The notes below the pieces were generated by a model that worked only from the letters and a program-made list of their open reading frames with translations, was not told the origin of the DNA and ran no database searches. A stretch of 64,000 nt of DNA. It comes from Planctomycetota bacterium (lineage in GTDB: Bacteria > Planctomycetota > UBA1135 > GCA-002686595). A program made the position numbers and the translations under genes. How positions within the stretch are numbered: position 1 is the stretch's first letter; each line of letters opens with the position of its first letter. Shown here piece by piece: positions 36,555 through 45,586 of the stretch. The stretch is taken from the NCBI GenBank assembly GCA_014237855.1, contig JABACD010000019.1, positions 52,409 through 116,408 of the forward strand, read 5' to 3'.

Positions 36555-38306
36555 ATGGAATGGCTCGATTGGAACGATGACGCATTTGCGACGGCCAGGT
36601 CACGGCACTGTCCAGTCCTGCTCTTCGTCAAGGCCGGCTGGTGCCGATGGTGCCGGGAACTGGAAGATTCGGTCCTCTCCGATCCCGAAATAGAGCGAAG
36701 AATTGGAGCCGATTTCGTGGCCATCCGGGTCGACAAGGATCGCCGCCCGGACATCGACCCGCGCTACACGATGGGCGGATGGCCCACCCTCGCCTGGCTC
36801 GACGAGAACGGGGAGATCCTGGGGGCCGACAACTTCCTCGACCGCCAGGAGCTGAGCAAGCGCCTGGCCGAGGTCTCCAGAGGCTACGCCATGGGCTCCG
36901 CAGCCGTCCGCGAACAGCTGAGTCGGGGCAAGTTCCCACAGCCCGAGATCTCGAGCGAAGCTCCTCGAGCGTCCAAGGCCGCCCTGGGAGTCCACCAGGT
37001 CGAGCTCAGTCTGGACATCGTCCAGAAGGTCAGTGCCAGCGTGCTCGAGACCGCAGATCCGATCTACGGAGGATGGGGCAAGCAGCACAAGTTCCCCCAC
37101 CCCGAGGCCATCGACTTTGCTCTGCTTCGCTGGTCGCAGACCGGTGACTCGCAGATGCTCGATCTCGCTCGTCGAACTCTCCGAAAGATGCAGGGGGGAG
37201 AGATCCACGACCAGGTGCAGGGCGGGTTCTACCGCTACGCCACCCGACCCGACTGGAGCGTCCCCAACACCGAGAAGATGCTGGATAGCAATGCCCAGCG
37301 CCTGTTCATCTACATAGAAGCCTACCAGGCTCTTGGCGACGAGGAGTTCAAGGACACTGCGCTTGCCGGTCTGGAGTGGCTCGACTCCGCGCTGCGTGAT
37401 CCGGAGACTCACGGGTACTGGGGAAGCCAGGACGCGGACTCGGAGTACGCCAAGCTAGGCAATCTGGAGGAGCGAAGTCGTCGAGGGGCACCTGCCTGCG
37501 ATCGAACGATATTCACGAATTGGAACGCAATGCTCGTCTCGACCTTCCTCAAGGCGAGCGTCGTCCTGAAGTCAAACAAGTGGCGCGACCGCGCTATCGA
37601 TGTGCTCGACTTCCTGCTCGCGGAGATGTGGGATGACGAGAAGGGAATGCACCACTACTTCGATGGACGTCGACACCTCCCCGGGATGCTCAGCGATCAG
37701 GCCTACACCCTGAGGGCGCTGGTGAATGCGGCGCAATTCGCTGGTGAGAATCGATTCCTGGAGAACGCCGAGAAGCTGGCGAACTTCACGGTCGAGTGCC
37801 TGCGCGCTGACAATGGCGGGTTCTATGACAAGGCTCACGATCCCTACGCCCGTGGTGGTCTGCGGCGCCGAAACCGCTCGATCCTGGAGAACTCGGTGAT
37901 CGCAGAGGCCCTGCTGCGCCTCTCGCTTCTGACGGGGCAGCAGGACTACGAGGACAACGCTCGGGAGGCATTGGCCTCCTTCAGCGGTAGCTATCGCCGC
38001 TACGGCCATTATGTCGCGGGTTACGCACGGGCAGTCGACCTGCTCTTCCATCAGCCGGTGGTCGTCACCGTCGTCGGAGAGCGAGAGGCTGCAGAGACCA
38101 TGGCCCTGATGCAGGCCGCCCTGCGCCCCTTCATCGCCAGTAGGATCGTTCGAAATGTCGACCCCAACCGAGACTCTCAACTCTTCGAGCGCAGCGGTCT
38201 CCCGCTGCCCAAGGACGGCCCCAGGGCCTACGTGGAACGCGGACGTGAGAGCTACGCAGACACCAGCGATCCCAAGCGCCTACCGGCCTTGATGATGCGC
38301 ACGTGA
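36555..38306 (+). CDS. DUF255 / thioredoxin-domain protein (YyaL/SPATA20-like)
   Basis: 583 residues. Residues 1-120 are a thioredoxin-fold DUF255 domain with C30-R-W-C33 (VLLFVKAGWCRWCRELEDSV) and YTMGGWPTLAWL. The remainder is an (alpha/alpha)6 barrel like glycoside-processing enzymes, with GGWGKQHKFPHPEAI, QVQGGFYRYA, NTEKMLDSNAQRLFIYIEAY, WGSQDADSEY, RTIFTNWNAMLVSTFLKAS and the closing ADLLF-like VDLLFHQPVVVTVVG. The family is usually 600-700 residues; here one segment between LEERSRRG and the TNWN box looks short. Function is unproven in bacteria. It overlaps the following gene by four bases (GTGA). Confidence 0.92.
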   Translation: MEWLDWNDDAFATARSRHCPVLLFVKAGWCRWCRELEDSVLSDPEIERRIGADFVAIRVDKDRRPDIDPRYTMGGWPTLAWLDENGEILGADNFLDRQELSKRLAEVSRGYAMGSAAVREQLSRGKFPQPEISSEAPRASKAALGVHQVELSLDIVQKVSASVLETADPIYGGWGKQHKFPHPEAIDFALLRWSQTGDSQMLDLARRTLRKMQGGEIHDQVQGGFYRYATRPDWSVPNTEKMLDSNAQRLFIYIEAYQALGDEEFKDTALAGLEWLDSALRDPETHGYWGSQDADSEYAKLGNLEERSRRGAPACDRTIFTNWNAMLVSTFLKASVVLKSNKWRDRAIDVLDFLLAEMWDDEKGMHHYFDGRRHLPGMLSDQAYTLRALVNAAQFAGENRFLENAEKLANFTVECLRADNGGFYDKAHDPYARGGLRRRNRSILENSVIAEALLRLSLLTGQQDYEDNAREALASFSGSYRRYGHYVAGYARAVDLLFHQPVVVTVVGEREAAETMALMQAALRPFIASRIVRNVDPNRDSQLFERSGLPLPKDGPRAYVERGRESYADTSDPKRLPALMMRT

Positions 38307-39961
38307 GCCCGCGTCTGCTCGAGCGCGTGGCTGTGATCACGCTCCTTCTGCTTGCTCTGGTCCCGCGAGTGAGGGACATCGCCTCTGGCTTCGACCGTGA
38401 GTTCGAGGGCTATCAGGGAGCCTTCTTCGCCATCGCCGCGGTGAACTACGAGCGCTTGGGACTGGATGCCGCCGGCGGCTACCCGATCATGAATATCGAC
38501 CTGCCCGGGGGGGCGCCGGAGGCTGCACGACAGCACCCCCAGCAATGGTTCGTCTATCAGAACCATCCGCCGACCACGGCCCTCTTGGCCTGGGGTGCGC
38601 TCGAGCTCATGGGGCCCGGAGGATGGAGTGAGGCCTGGGAGAGTGACCGGTCTCCCCGTGGGATCGAGGCTCCACTGCGCTTCCCCTTCCTATTGCTTCA
38701 CCTGGCAGCACTCGCCGCCACCTGGTGGGTGGCTCGAGTGGCCTTCGGGAGTCAGGTCGCTCTGATCGCCCTGGCGCTCTCGGTCTACCTGCCAGTGAGC
38801 GCCATGTACGGGACGATGGTCAACTTCGAGAATCCATCCCTACCCTTCGTGCTGCTGGCCGTAGGTGCCTACGGCCTGCACGTCCGCACTCACTCGAGAC
38901 GAGCCCTTGCAGGAATGGGCTGCGCGTTCCTGGTGGGCTGTTCGGTGACCTTCGCGCCGCTCTTCTTCCTCCCGCCACTGGTCCTGCGCTCCTGCTGGAG
39001 ACGACGATGGAAGCAAGCTGGTCGTGTTGCCCTCGTCGGTGGTCTCGCCTGCGCCCTGCCCATTCTAGGCCACGCCGCCCTGGCCCAGCGAAGCCTGGAG
39101 GCGCTCGAGCAGACGCCTGTCCCGATCCAGGAGCGCGCTCAGACCCTGCTTGCGCCACTCCTCGACGGGTCGATCCCCCTGTCCGTCTGGGCCCCGGCTC
39201 AGCTGGACCATGCAAGCTACACGCTTGGAACGATCCTGACGATCATCGCCGCCATGGGACTGCTGATCTGCTTGATTCGAGGTAGCTCGAGCTCCTGGGA
39301 TGAGAGGCTCTCCCAGGGTGAGTGGCCTCGGCAGCAGGGTGACGATGTCGACCTGGCAACGCCCCTCGCCTTCGGGGCAGCGCTGCTGCTGTTCGGCTAC
39401 TACAAGCACACGAGCGAGGAGCAGTGGTCCTTCTGGCTCTACATGGCGCCCGCAGTCGCGATCCTGGCAGCACGAGCTCTCCATCAGCTCTCTCTGCCAT
39501 TGCAGAAGCTGCGCGGAGGAATAGGTCCACTCGTGTTGGCGGTGGGAACCCTGATGTTGCTGAGCCTGGCGAACTTCGAGGCCTGGCGTGCTCGAGCTCG
39601 AAACGCCGGCCCACAAGATCGAGCCGAGCTATCCAGCGGTCCCGACGCCCCCTTGCCGGCCACCGTCGGAGCTCAGCTCGCCGAGCTACTGCCGCCGGGA
39701 TCTGTCGGTCTGCACCCCAGTGAGCTCGGCCTCAACCTCGCTTCTGCCTGGTACGCCTGGCGCTCGCTGCTGCCGATCTCCTCCCTGGACGACCCTGTCC
39801 CTGGAATTGCCCTGGACAGGCTCGGACTCGCGGAGGCGCCACGGATGATCGTGATGCCCAACTACCCTGCCGCCAGCGCAGCCCCAGCCATATTGCACTT
39901 GCGGACCGCACTCGGTCCCGCCGATGCCTCCGTGGGTGACTGGCAGGCCTGGAATTACTAG
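38303..39961 (+). CDS. Multi-pass membrane protein, GT39/ArnT-like glycosyltransferase
   Basis: 552 residues with GTG start, about 10 membrane helices. The first extracytoplasmic loop carries DREFEGYQGAFFAIAAVNYERLG and NHPPTTALLAWGALELMG, the short 'D/E-E...H-P-P' loop pattern of GT-C fold transferases that use polyprenyl-phosphate sugars. The C-terminal 100 residues form a soluble Pro/Leu-rich domain. I cannot tell donor or acceptor. Translationally coupled to the DUF255 gene. Confidence 0.75.
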   Translation: MSPRLLERVAVITLLLLALVPRVRDIASGFDREFEGYQGAFFAIAAVNYERLGLDAAGGYPIMNIDLPGGAPEAARQHPQQWFVYQNHPPTTALLAWGALELMGPGGWSEAWESDRSPRGIEAPLRFPFLLLHLAALAATWWVARVAFGSQVALIALALSVYLPVSAMYGTMVNFENPSLPFVLLAVGAYGLHVRTHSRRALAGMGCAFLVGCSVTFAPLFFLPPLVLRSCWRRRWKQAGRVALVGGLACALPILGHAALAQRSLEALEQTPVPIQERAQTLLAPLLDGSIPLSVWAPAQLDHASYTLGTILTIIAAMGLLICLIRGSSSSWDERLSQGEWPRQQGDDVDLATPLAFGAALLLFGYYKHTSEEQWSFWLYMAPAVAILAARALHQLSLPLQKLRGGIGPLVLAVGTLMLLSLANFEAWRARARNAGPQDRAELSSGPDAPLPATVGAQLAELLPPGSVGLHPSELGLNLASAWYAWRSLLPISSLDDPVPGIALDRLGLAEAPRMIVMPNYPAASAAPAILHLRTALGPADASVGDWQAWNY

Positions 39962-39980
39962 CGACAGCCGAGGAATGGGC

Positions 39981-41630
39981 TCACTCTGAGGTCAGCCAGA
40001 TCATCCAGATCTCGCTGGTGCCCGCGCCCTCATCGCGAATGAGGTAGGCACGCTTGCCATCGGCGCTGTAGCGTATTCGACGCCCCGTGCCGGTGCCAGA
40101 AGCCCCCCCCGAGGCCACCAGGTGCCTGACCTGGAGGGTCACCGGATCGACCACCCGGATTCCGTTGAGTGGCGCACCGGTCACGAGCAGCACGGACTCG
40201 TCCGGTGACAGCACCATTCCACCAACGGCGGGACTTGTACCTGACGCGGCGATGACTGGGGGGTTCTGGCTCAGGGATACACTGCCCAGGCGCCCTGCCT
40301 CATTCGAGGCCCAACCGCGACTGGTGTCCGAACTGATGACCGGAGTCCCCACCACTGCTGGGAGAGGAGCCTCGACCAGGGTCGCGATGATCGTCCCGAA
40401 GCCGAAGCCTGGTGAGGTGTCGAGGACCTGCAGGTTGTAGTCGCTGGGCCCCGTCCAGGCGACGATTGCCCTACCCTCATCCTCCGACAGGGTGATGTCC
40501 GCCGTCTCCAGCAGATTCGGCGGCGCTGGCAGGACATGGGGTAGGAGATACTGCCCGCTCAAGGGATCGAGGTCGAACTGCCAGAACGAACCGTCACTGG
40601 CCCCCACCAGGCCCAGCCCCAGAAGATCGTGAATGACGATACCGCTGGGCGTCAATCCACTCGACATCGGAAACGCCGTCACCACGTTCGAGGAGACGTC
40701 GATCTCGCTGAATCCAGCGTCTCCAGTGACGTAGACCTTTGAGCTGTCGCCAGTGATTGCCAGGCTGGTCGGACTTGCCACCACATCAATCTCGGCCAGG
40801 AAAGTATTGAAGGAGGCACTGTCAGGATCGGTGTCGAACTTCCAGACCTGGTCAAGGTCTGGCCGAATCAAGTAGCCGAAGGAGCCATCGGGAGTCAGCT
40901 CCAGATCTCCGCTCGAACCACCCAACGCGATGGAGTCCTCAGCCATCGTCTTGATCAGGAGCTCAATGGAGGTCGAACCTCCGGCAGCATCCACCACGTG
41001 AATCCAGATCGAGTTTCCCGGACTCTGCTGACCGATGTCCAACCACCAGCATGGCAGCAGGACGCTGGCCACCTGCCCGAGGCCGAGGACTGCTGACTGG
41101 ATCGGCACACCCGTTCCAGCCGTACCGTCACCACCCACCTCCACCAGGTAGGAGACCGTCTCGTCACTGGAGAATGAGATGTCGAGTACCTCGAGGAAGC
41201 CGTAGGTACCCAGAGGCGGAAAGCCCGAGAGCAGGATCCCCGGGGGATCGAAGTCGAAGGAGTAGGTCGAGGTCTTGGGAAACTCCTCGTTGCCCGCGCC
41301 ATCAACCGAGAAGTAGCGCAGCGAGGTGTTGCTGGAGATGAGGATGCCCGAGATCGGTGAGGCCCCGGAGGTCGTCGTCGTCCCCCCGACGGTCGGCGGA
41401 ATGCCGTCGGTGGTGTAATAGATGGTGCCGGGTTCGTTGCTCGTGAGGGTCACGAACTGGGACTCCGAATAGAGCCCTGTCCCAGGGAGCGCAGACGTCA
41501 CGGGCGCCGTGCTATCGGTCAGGGGCGGGGTCGCCTCGCCATCAGCAGCACTGCCCCCCCCACAAGCCGCAAGGAGCAACGAGCAGCCGAGAAGAAGCAG
41601 GCAGGGGAGACGTTGGAGTCGGGAGTTCAT
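39981..41630 (-). CDS. Lipoprotein with chitobiase-C-type domain and beta-propeller
   Basis: 549 residues with lipobox SLLLAACGG. Residues about 45-125 match the chitobiase/beta-hexosaminidase C-terminal (CHB_HEX_C) repeat: LYSESQFVTLTSNEPGTIYYTTDGIPP and SLRYFSVDGAGNEE. From about 230 there is a beta-propeller of YVTN/LpqB kind: GDLELTPDGSFGYLIRP, TSLAITGDSSKVYVTGDAG, GGMVLSPDESVLLVTGAPLNGIRVVDP, IRYSADGKRAYLIRDE. The propeller probably binds something on the cell surface; no catalytic residues were seen. Stands alone, converging with the membrane glycosyltransferase gene 20 bp away. Confidence 0.82.
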   Translation of the reverse strand: MNSRLQRLPCLLLLGCSLLLAACGGGSAADGEATPPLTDSTAPVTSALPGTGLYSESQFVTLTSNEPGTIYYTTDGIPPTVGGTTTTSGASPISGILISSNTSLRYFSVDGAGNEEFPKTSTYSFDFDPPGILLSGFPPLGTYGFLEVLDISFSSDETVSYLVEVGGDGTAGTGVPIQSAVLGLGQVASVLLPCWWLDIGQQSPGNSIWIHVVDAAGGSTSIELLIKTMAEDSIALGGSSGDLELTPDGSFGYLIRPDLDQVWKFDTDPDSASFNTFLAEIDVVASPTSLAITGDSSKVYVTGDAGFSEIDVSSNVVTAFPMSSGLTPSGIVIHDLLGLGLVGASDGSFWQFDLDPLSGQYLLPHVLPAPPNLLETADITLSEDEGRAIVAWTGPSDYNLQVLDTSPGFGFGTIIATLVEAPLPAVVGTPVISSDTSRGWASNEAGRLGSVSLSQNPPVIAASGTSPAVGGMVLSPDESVLLVTGAPLNGIRVVDPVTLQVRHLVASGGASGTGTGRRIRYSADGKRAYLIRDEGAGTSEIWMIWLTSE

Positions 41631-41796
41631 GGCGCGTTGGAAGGACCAGGGCAGGCTTGGCTGGCCTGGTGGATGTACCTAAGCCTACCTCGACATGCTG
41701 TCGGGAAGGGACCTACCCCACGGAGATTCCCGGGACTACCCAATCATGTGAGGAGCGATTCCGCTCCGGGCCCCGAGCGCTCGCGCTCGATCAACT

Positions 41797-42501
41797 TCAG
41801 CCCCCTCCGAAGGGCGGTAGGAGGGTGCCTCTCACCTTTCGGTACAGCTCCGCGGTCGCTCGCACGTCCCTCAGACAGTACTCGCCAATATCCTCAATGC
41901 GACCGTCACGATAGGCTCGAGCGACCTGGCTCCCATCAATGGATCCCTTGGGGCTCTCCACATCGAAGCGGCGGCACCAGTAGTCGAGAGAGTACCGATC
42001 ACGACTCGCTCCGAAGAAGGAGAAGGTGTCCATCAGGTCACAGTGGTCCTCGATCGCGTAACGATTGGGAACCAGGGTGCGTGAGGGTGTCACCCCGAGC
42101 TGTGCTGAGCGCACCATGAGCATCGGCCCGTCATAGCCGCGTCCGTTGTAGGTGATCACCTGGGGCTGTCTACGCCCCTTACCCGGCGCCTGGATCTTCT
42201 CCCAGAAGACCTCGAGCAGCTGAGCTTCGCTGCCCCTGAAGATCTGTGAGTGCTGCACCTTCTCCCAGGGGTGCATCTCAGCGTGTTCACCCTCCAACAG
42301 GATCAGGCCGCGGTCCTCGTCGATCAGCCACATGCCGATCGCGACGACCTTGCCCAGTCCCGGATAGAGCGCCGTGCGCTCGGGCACCGCATCCCGCCGA
42401 GCGGGATCCCGCTCACGATTCAGCAGATACCCACGTGTGATCTCGTCGACTTCCTCCCAGGGAAAGCCGGCAACCTCGATGTCGAAGACGATTCCACCCA
42501 T
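41797..42501 (-). CDS. DEDDy-type 3'-5' exonuclease (PolB-proofreading-like)
   Basis: 234 residues with exonuclease motif I GGIVFDIEV (Asp7, Glu9), motif II VITYNGRGYDGPML, and motif III YCLRDVRATAELY (Tyr...Asp), the DEDDy set of the stand-alone 'predicted 3'-5' exonuclease, PolB-like' family. The connecting strand KVVAIGMWLID fits. It would trim single-stranded DNA or RNA ends. No repair or replication gene is next to it, so the job remains open. The stretch after its stop (41631-41796, 166 bp) holds nothing I recognise. Confidence 0.88.
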   Translation of the reverse strand: MGGIVFDIEVAGFPWEEVDEITRGYLLNRERDPARRDAVPERTALYPGLGKVVAIGMWLIDEDRGLILLEGEHAEMHPWEKVQHSQIFRGSEAQLLEVFWEKIQAPGKGRRQPQVITYNGRGYDGPMLMVRSAQLGVTPSRTLVPNRYAIEDHCDLMDTFSFFGASRDRYSLDYWCRRFDVESPKGSIDGSQVARAYRDGRIEDIGEYCLRDVRATAELYRKVRGTLLPPFGGG

Positions 42502-42539
42502 CCACTAAGAATAGCCTCAGCGGGTGCGAAGCGCCCGGA

Positions 42540-44747
42540 TCAGCCCGGAGAGTGGGCCACAACCGCTCGTGGACGCATACCACGGACGCCAATGGCCAGC
42601 AAGGCGAACCAGATGAGGCTGCGCATGACCTCGCCCCAGTCGGGTGGACCCTGAACAGGAACCGTGTGACAGCCCCCGCCCCCGCCCGAGCCTCCCTCGG
42701 ACTGGAAGGTGAAGCCGGAGGTCACGACAGAGGCCTGTCCCGTCACGCTGTTGGTTGCGATGACCGAAGACATGCCGGCGGAGCGCGAGGGAGTGGTCAC
42801 CTCGAGGGTGTTTGCATCCAGGACAGTGACCACCGAACCCAATGATCCCCCCGCTCCGGTGTTGGGATCAGCGCCGAAGAGAATGCTCGTGTTGCTGTCG
42901 AAGTTCGCGCCACTGATTGTGATCATATCTCCGCCACTCGTGGAGCCCTGAGCCGGCGTCAAGGAGACCACGTCAGGGTCCGGCCCTGCTACGTAGCTGA
43001 AGGTCGAGGTGGCAATTCCACCACCGGGATTCTCCACCTCCAGCAAGTAGGGACCTCCAGTCGTACCCACCTCGGAGATCACGGTCAGGACAGTGCTGCT
43101 GACCGGGAAGACAGCCGCCTGATTGACTCCGTTGACGCGCACAACGCTGGCCAGATCGAAGTTCTCGCCATTGATCCTGAACTCGGTGGAGCCCGCGGTG
43201 CTGCCGACAGGCGGGAAGACCGTCGTGATCGACGGGGCCATGACGAACTGGAACCCATCGGACTGTCGTCCCTCGACACCCGAGGCGTCGATCACAACGA
43301 CGTCGGTCAGACCCGTCGCACTCGCTCGTGTCGTCAGACTGATCGTTGTCGTGTTGAGTACCGTGCATCCACCCGCAGCCCCGTCCTCGTAGATCTCACC
43401 ACCAAAGACGACCCGTGCTCCGGCATTGAAGTTCGTCCCGGAGATCGTCACGGCTGTCCCACCGTTGAAGTCGCCCTGGTTGGGACTGGCCAGGCTTACC
43501 GTTGGATCGGGGGGAGTGACCTCGAGCCCGCCTGGCAGGATGCTGGTGTCCCCTACACTATCGACCACGGTCACATCGACATGACCATTGGCAGCTCCAC
43601 CAGGAACACTGACGAGGCAGGTCACCTGACTACCGAACCAGTTGACCGATGCGATAGAGATGGCTGGATCGCTGCAACTGAGAGTAGAGCCTGCGTTGAG
43701 GCCATTCCCGCGGATAGTCAGGTTGGTCGTCTCTCCAGCTGCGATTCTCAACGGATAGCGGTCCGCGCTACGGCCCAGCGAGATCGAGACATCCCCACCA
43801 ACGAACACATCTCCGATGGCCTGTGACTGACCTGCACCGACCACCTGCGAGCCGTGAACAGTTGCCTCGAAGTCAGTTTGAATCGTGCGGCTTCCACCAA
43901 GGTTGCTCGAGCTAACTGGATAGTCGAGGGGCCGAACATAGATGGTGTAGGTGTCGGCCGGCAGACCCTTGATGTTGAAGGTACCCGTCTCCGAGCTCAG
44001 ATCAGCGGCGGCCGTACGCCCATTCGAATCACGTGCGAAGACAGTCGCTCCCTTGACCACACTGCTGTCGGAGGTCCGTCGCACCGTCCCGCTGATCGAG
44101 GCGTGAGAGCCGCTGGGGTAGATGCCCCGCATCCCTCGCCACTCGTCCTGGCTGAGGCTCCTGTGCAGGATCACGGTCGAGTTGACATAGGGGTACATTG
44201 AAGCACCCGCCCAGCCGGTGTGGTCGAGCCCCACGACGTGCCCGAGCTCATGAACAGCTACATCCTGAACATCGTAGCGCCCCGACACCTGGCTCGTCGT
44301 GAAGGAGAAGCTATTGCCGTTGAACAGCACATCAGCATCGGAGATACGACCGCTGGAATAGAACCATACGGGCGTTATCGCCACCGTGCTGGAGCCATTC
44401 GGGAAGTAGCCCGAGGAGTTGTTCTCATCGAAGTAGAGCAGGTGGATCGAGTTGCTCTCCCAGTCGGTACGAGCCTGGCTGGCCGCGGAGGTGTTCTCCA
44501 CCAGCTGAAGGGTCGTCCCCTCGATCTTGTTCCACTCCTCAATCGCGTTGCGTAGGGCTGTCTCGTGGCTTCCGTCAGTGATGTTGTCGGAACCCTGGTC
44601 ATTGATCACCACGCTGATGTTGCTCGGCGAGCTCCAGTACAGCTTGGCACCATTGCTGGGGTGGATCAGCCTGACGTGGGCCAAGACAGCTGCCGATCCG
44701 GCCAATGTGAGGGCCACGGCAACCGTGGCCTTGGTCGGGAGCCGCAT
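42540..44747 (-). CDS. Matrixin-like zinc metalloprotease with IPT/TIG domains and C-terminal sorting tail
   Basis: 735 residues. After a signal peptide (VAVALTLAGSAAVLAHV) is a matrixin domain with the zinc motif H166-E-L-G-H170-VVGLD-H176 and the Met-turn-like ASMYPY. Residues 215-290 are a carboxypeptidase-regulatory-like beta domain (ISGTVRRTSDSSVVKGATVFARD). Three or four IPT/TIG domains follow (SLASPNQGDFNGGTAVTISGTNF, TVFPPVGSTAGSTEFRINGENF, SLTPAQGSTSGGDMITISGANF). The end, Gly-rich GGGGGCH, then a hydrophobic helix, then RGMRPRA, resembles Cys-type C-terminal sorting tails such as MYXO-CTERM. ATG shares a base with the upstream stop (TAATG). Confidence 0.88.
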   Translation of the reverse strand: MRLPTKATVAVALTLAGSAAVLAHVRLIHPSNGAKLYWSSPSNISVVINDQGSDNITDGSHETALRNAIEEWNKIEGTTLQLVENTSAASQARTDWESNSIHLLYFDENNSSGYFPNGSSTVAITPVWFYSSGRISDADVLFNGNSFSFTTSQVSGRYDVQDVAVHELGHVVGLDHTGWAGASMYPYVNSTVILHRSLSQDEWRGMRGIYPSGSHASISGTVRRTSDSSVVKGATVFARDSNGRTAAADLSSETGTFNIKGLPADTYTIYVRPLDYPVSSSNLGGSRTIQTDFEATVHGSQVVGAGQSQAIGDVFVGGDVSISLGRSADRYPLRIAAGETTNLTIRGNGLNAGSTLSCSDPAISIASVNWFGSQVTCLVSVPGGAANGHVDVTVVDSVGDTSILPGGLEVTPPDPTVSLASPNQGDFNGGTAVTISGTNFNAGARVVFGGEIYEDGAAGGCTVLNTTTISLTTRASATGLTDVVVIDASGVEGRQSDGFQFVMAPSITTVFPPVGSTAGSTEFRINGENFDLASVVRVNGVNQAAVFPVSSTVLTVISEVGTTGGPYLLEVENPGGGIATSTFSYVAGPDPDVVSLTPAQGSTSGGDMITISGANFDSNTSILFGADPNTGAGGSLGSVVTVLDANTLEVTTPSRSAGMSSVIATNSVTGQASVVTSGFTFQSEGGSGGGGGCHTVPVQGPPDWGEVMRSLIWFALLAIGVRGMRPRAVVAHSPG

Positions 44748-45331
44748 TACCTGGACTCCTTACGGGAGACAGCTGCGTGAATCTCGGCTACCGTCTCGGC
44801 GTAATCGAAGACCTGCCCGCCACCAGCATCTTCGGTGGTTCCCGTGAGTGCATCGATCACCGTCAGCGAGCCATGATTGCGAGTGAGGCTACGCTGACCG
44901 ACCAGGCTGGTTTCCACCCTGAACTTGCCCTGGGACAGTCCCACCGGCATGCGCACGCCCGTCGAGCCCGCCTCGGAGAGGAACATCAAGACCTCCTCAC
45001 CGACCTGGGCAGTGGGCATACCAGGCAAGAGCAATCCGCTCCCGTCCGACAGCACCCCTCCGGGTACACGAACCGTGATCTGTGACGGCGAGTCACCAAG
45101 GAAGCTCCGGTCGACATCGAACACGAGCTCGGTCTCGATTCGCTTGGGCGAGGTACGAATGACCGTCGCACTACGAGTGTGGCCCTCGAAGATCAGCTCG
45201 GCCCCGTCAACGAGACCTTGAATGTCAAGACGAACGGCTGTGCCGGCGTCCACGTCGGATTGAGTGCCTCGGGGGAGCAACACGGCCACGAGGCCGAGCG
45301 CGAGGCCCGTCAGAAGGACTGCCCTTCTCAT
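44747..45331 (-). CDS. Secreted partner of matrixin protease, unknown function
   Basis: 194 residues from ATG at 45331, opening a signal peptide (RRAVLLTGLALGLVAVLLPRG). The domain reads GLVDGAELIFEGHTRSATVIR, TELVFDVDRSFLGDSPSQITVRVPGG, GMPTAQVGEEVLMFLSEAG and GLSQGKFRVE, a beta-sandwich pattern that commonly precedes matrixin or LamG-type protease genes in planctomycetes and acidobacteria. It is translationally coupled to the protease gene, suggesting a pro-protein, inhibitor or surface partner; this is inference. The 255 bp upstream (45332-45586) holds no clear gene. Confidence 0.7.
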   Translation of the reverse strand: MRRAVLLTGLALGLVAVLLPRGTQSDVDAGTAVRLDIQGLVDGAELIFEGHTRSATVIRTSPKRIETELVFDVDRSFLGDSPSQITVRVPGGVLSDGSGLLLPGMPTAQVGEEVLMFLSEAGSTGVRMPVGLSQGKFRVETSLVGQRSLTRNHGSLTVIDALTGTTEDAGGGQVFDYAETVAEIHAAVSRKESR

Positions 45332-45586
45332 GGTGATAGTCGTTGCCTGGGTGGCTATAGGGGAGCCGAACAGGGGGGATCCCGCGCCAAGGCGAGCCCG
45401 TCGGTCCAGGCTTCTTCGGGCTGAAGGGAGATCGATCTTGAGCCCGACTCGTGCCCTGGCAGGGGCCAGCACCCCGTCGAATACCCCATCACTCCCGGAG
45501 CCGTGTCACCAAATCAAGCCGTGTTGGGCTCATCTGGAGCCCTCACGCCCCTCCATCCCACCCCGGAGTGACGAGGACTTCTTACC

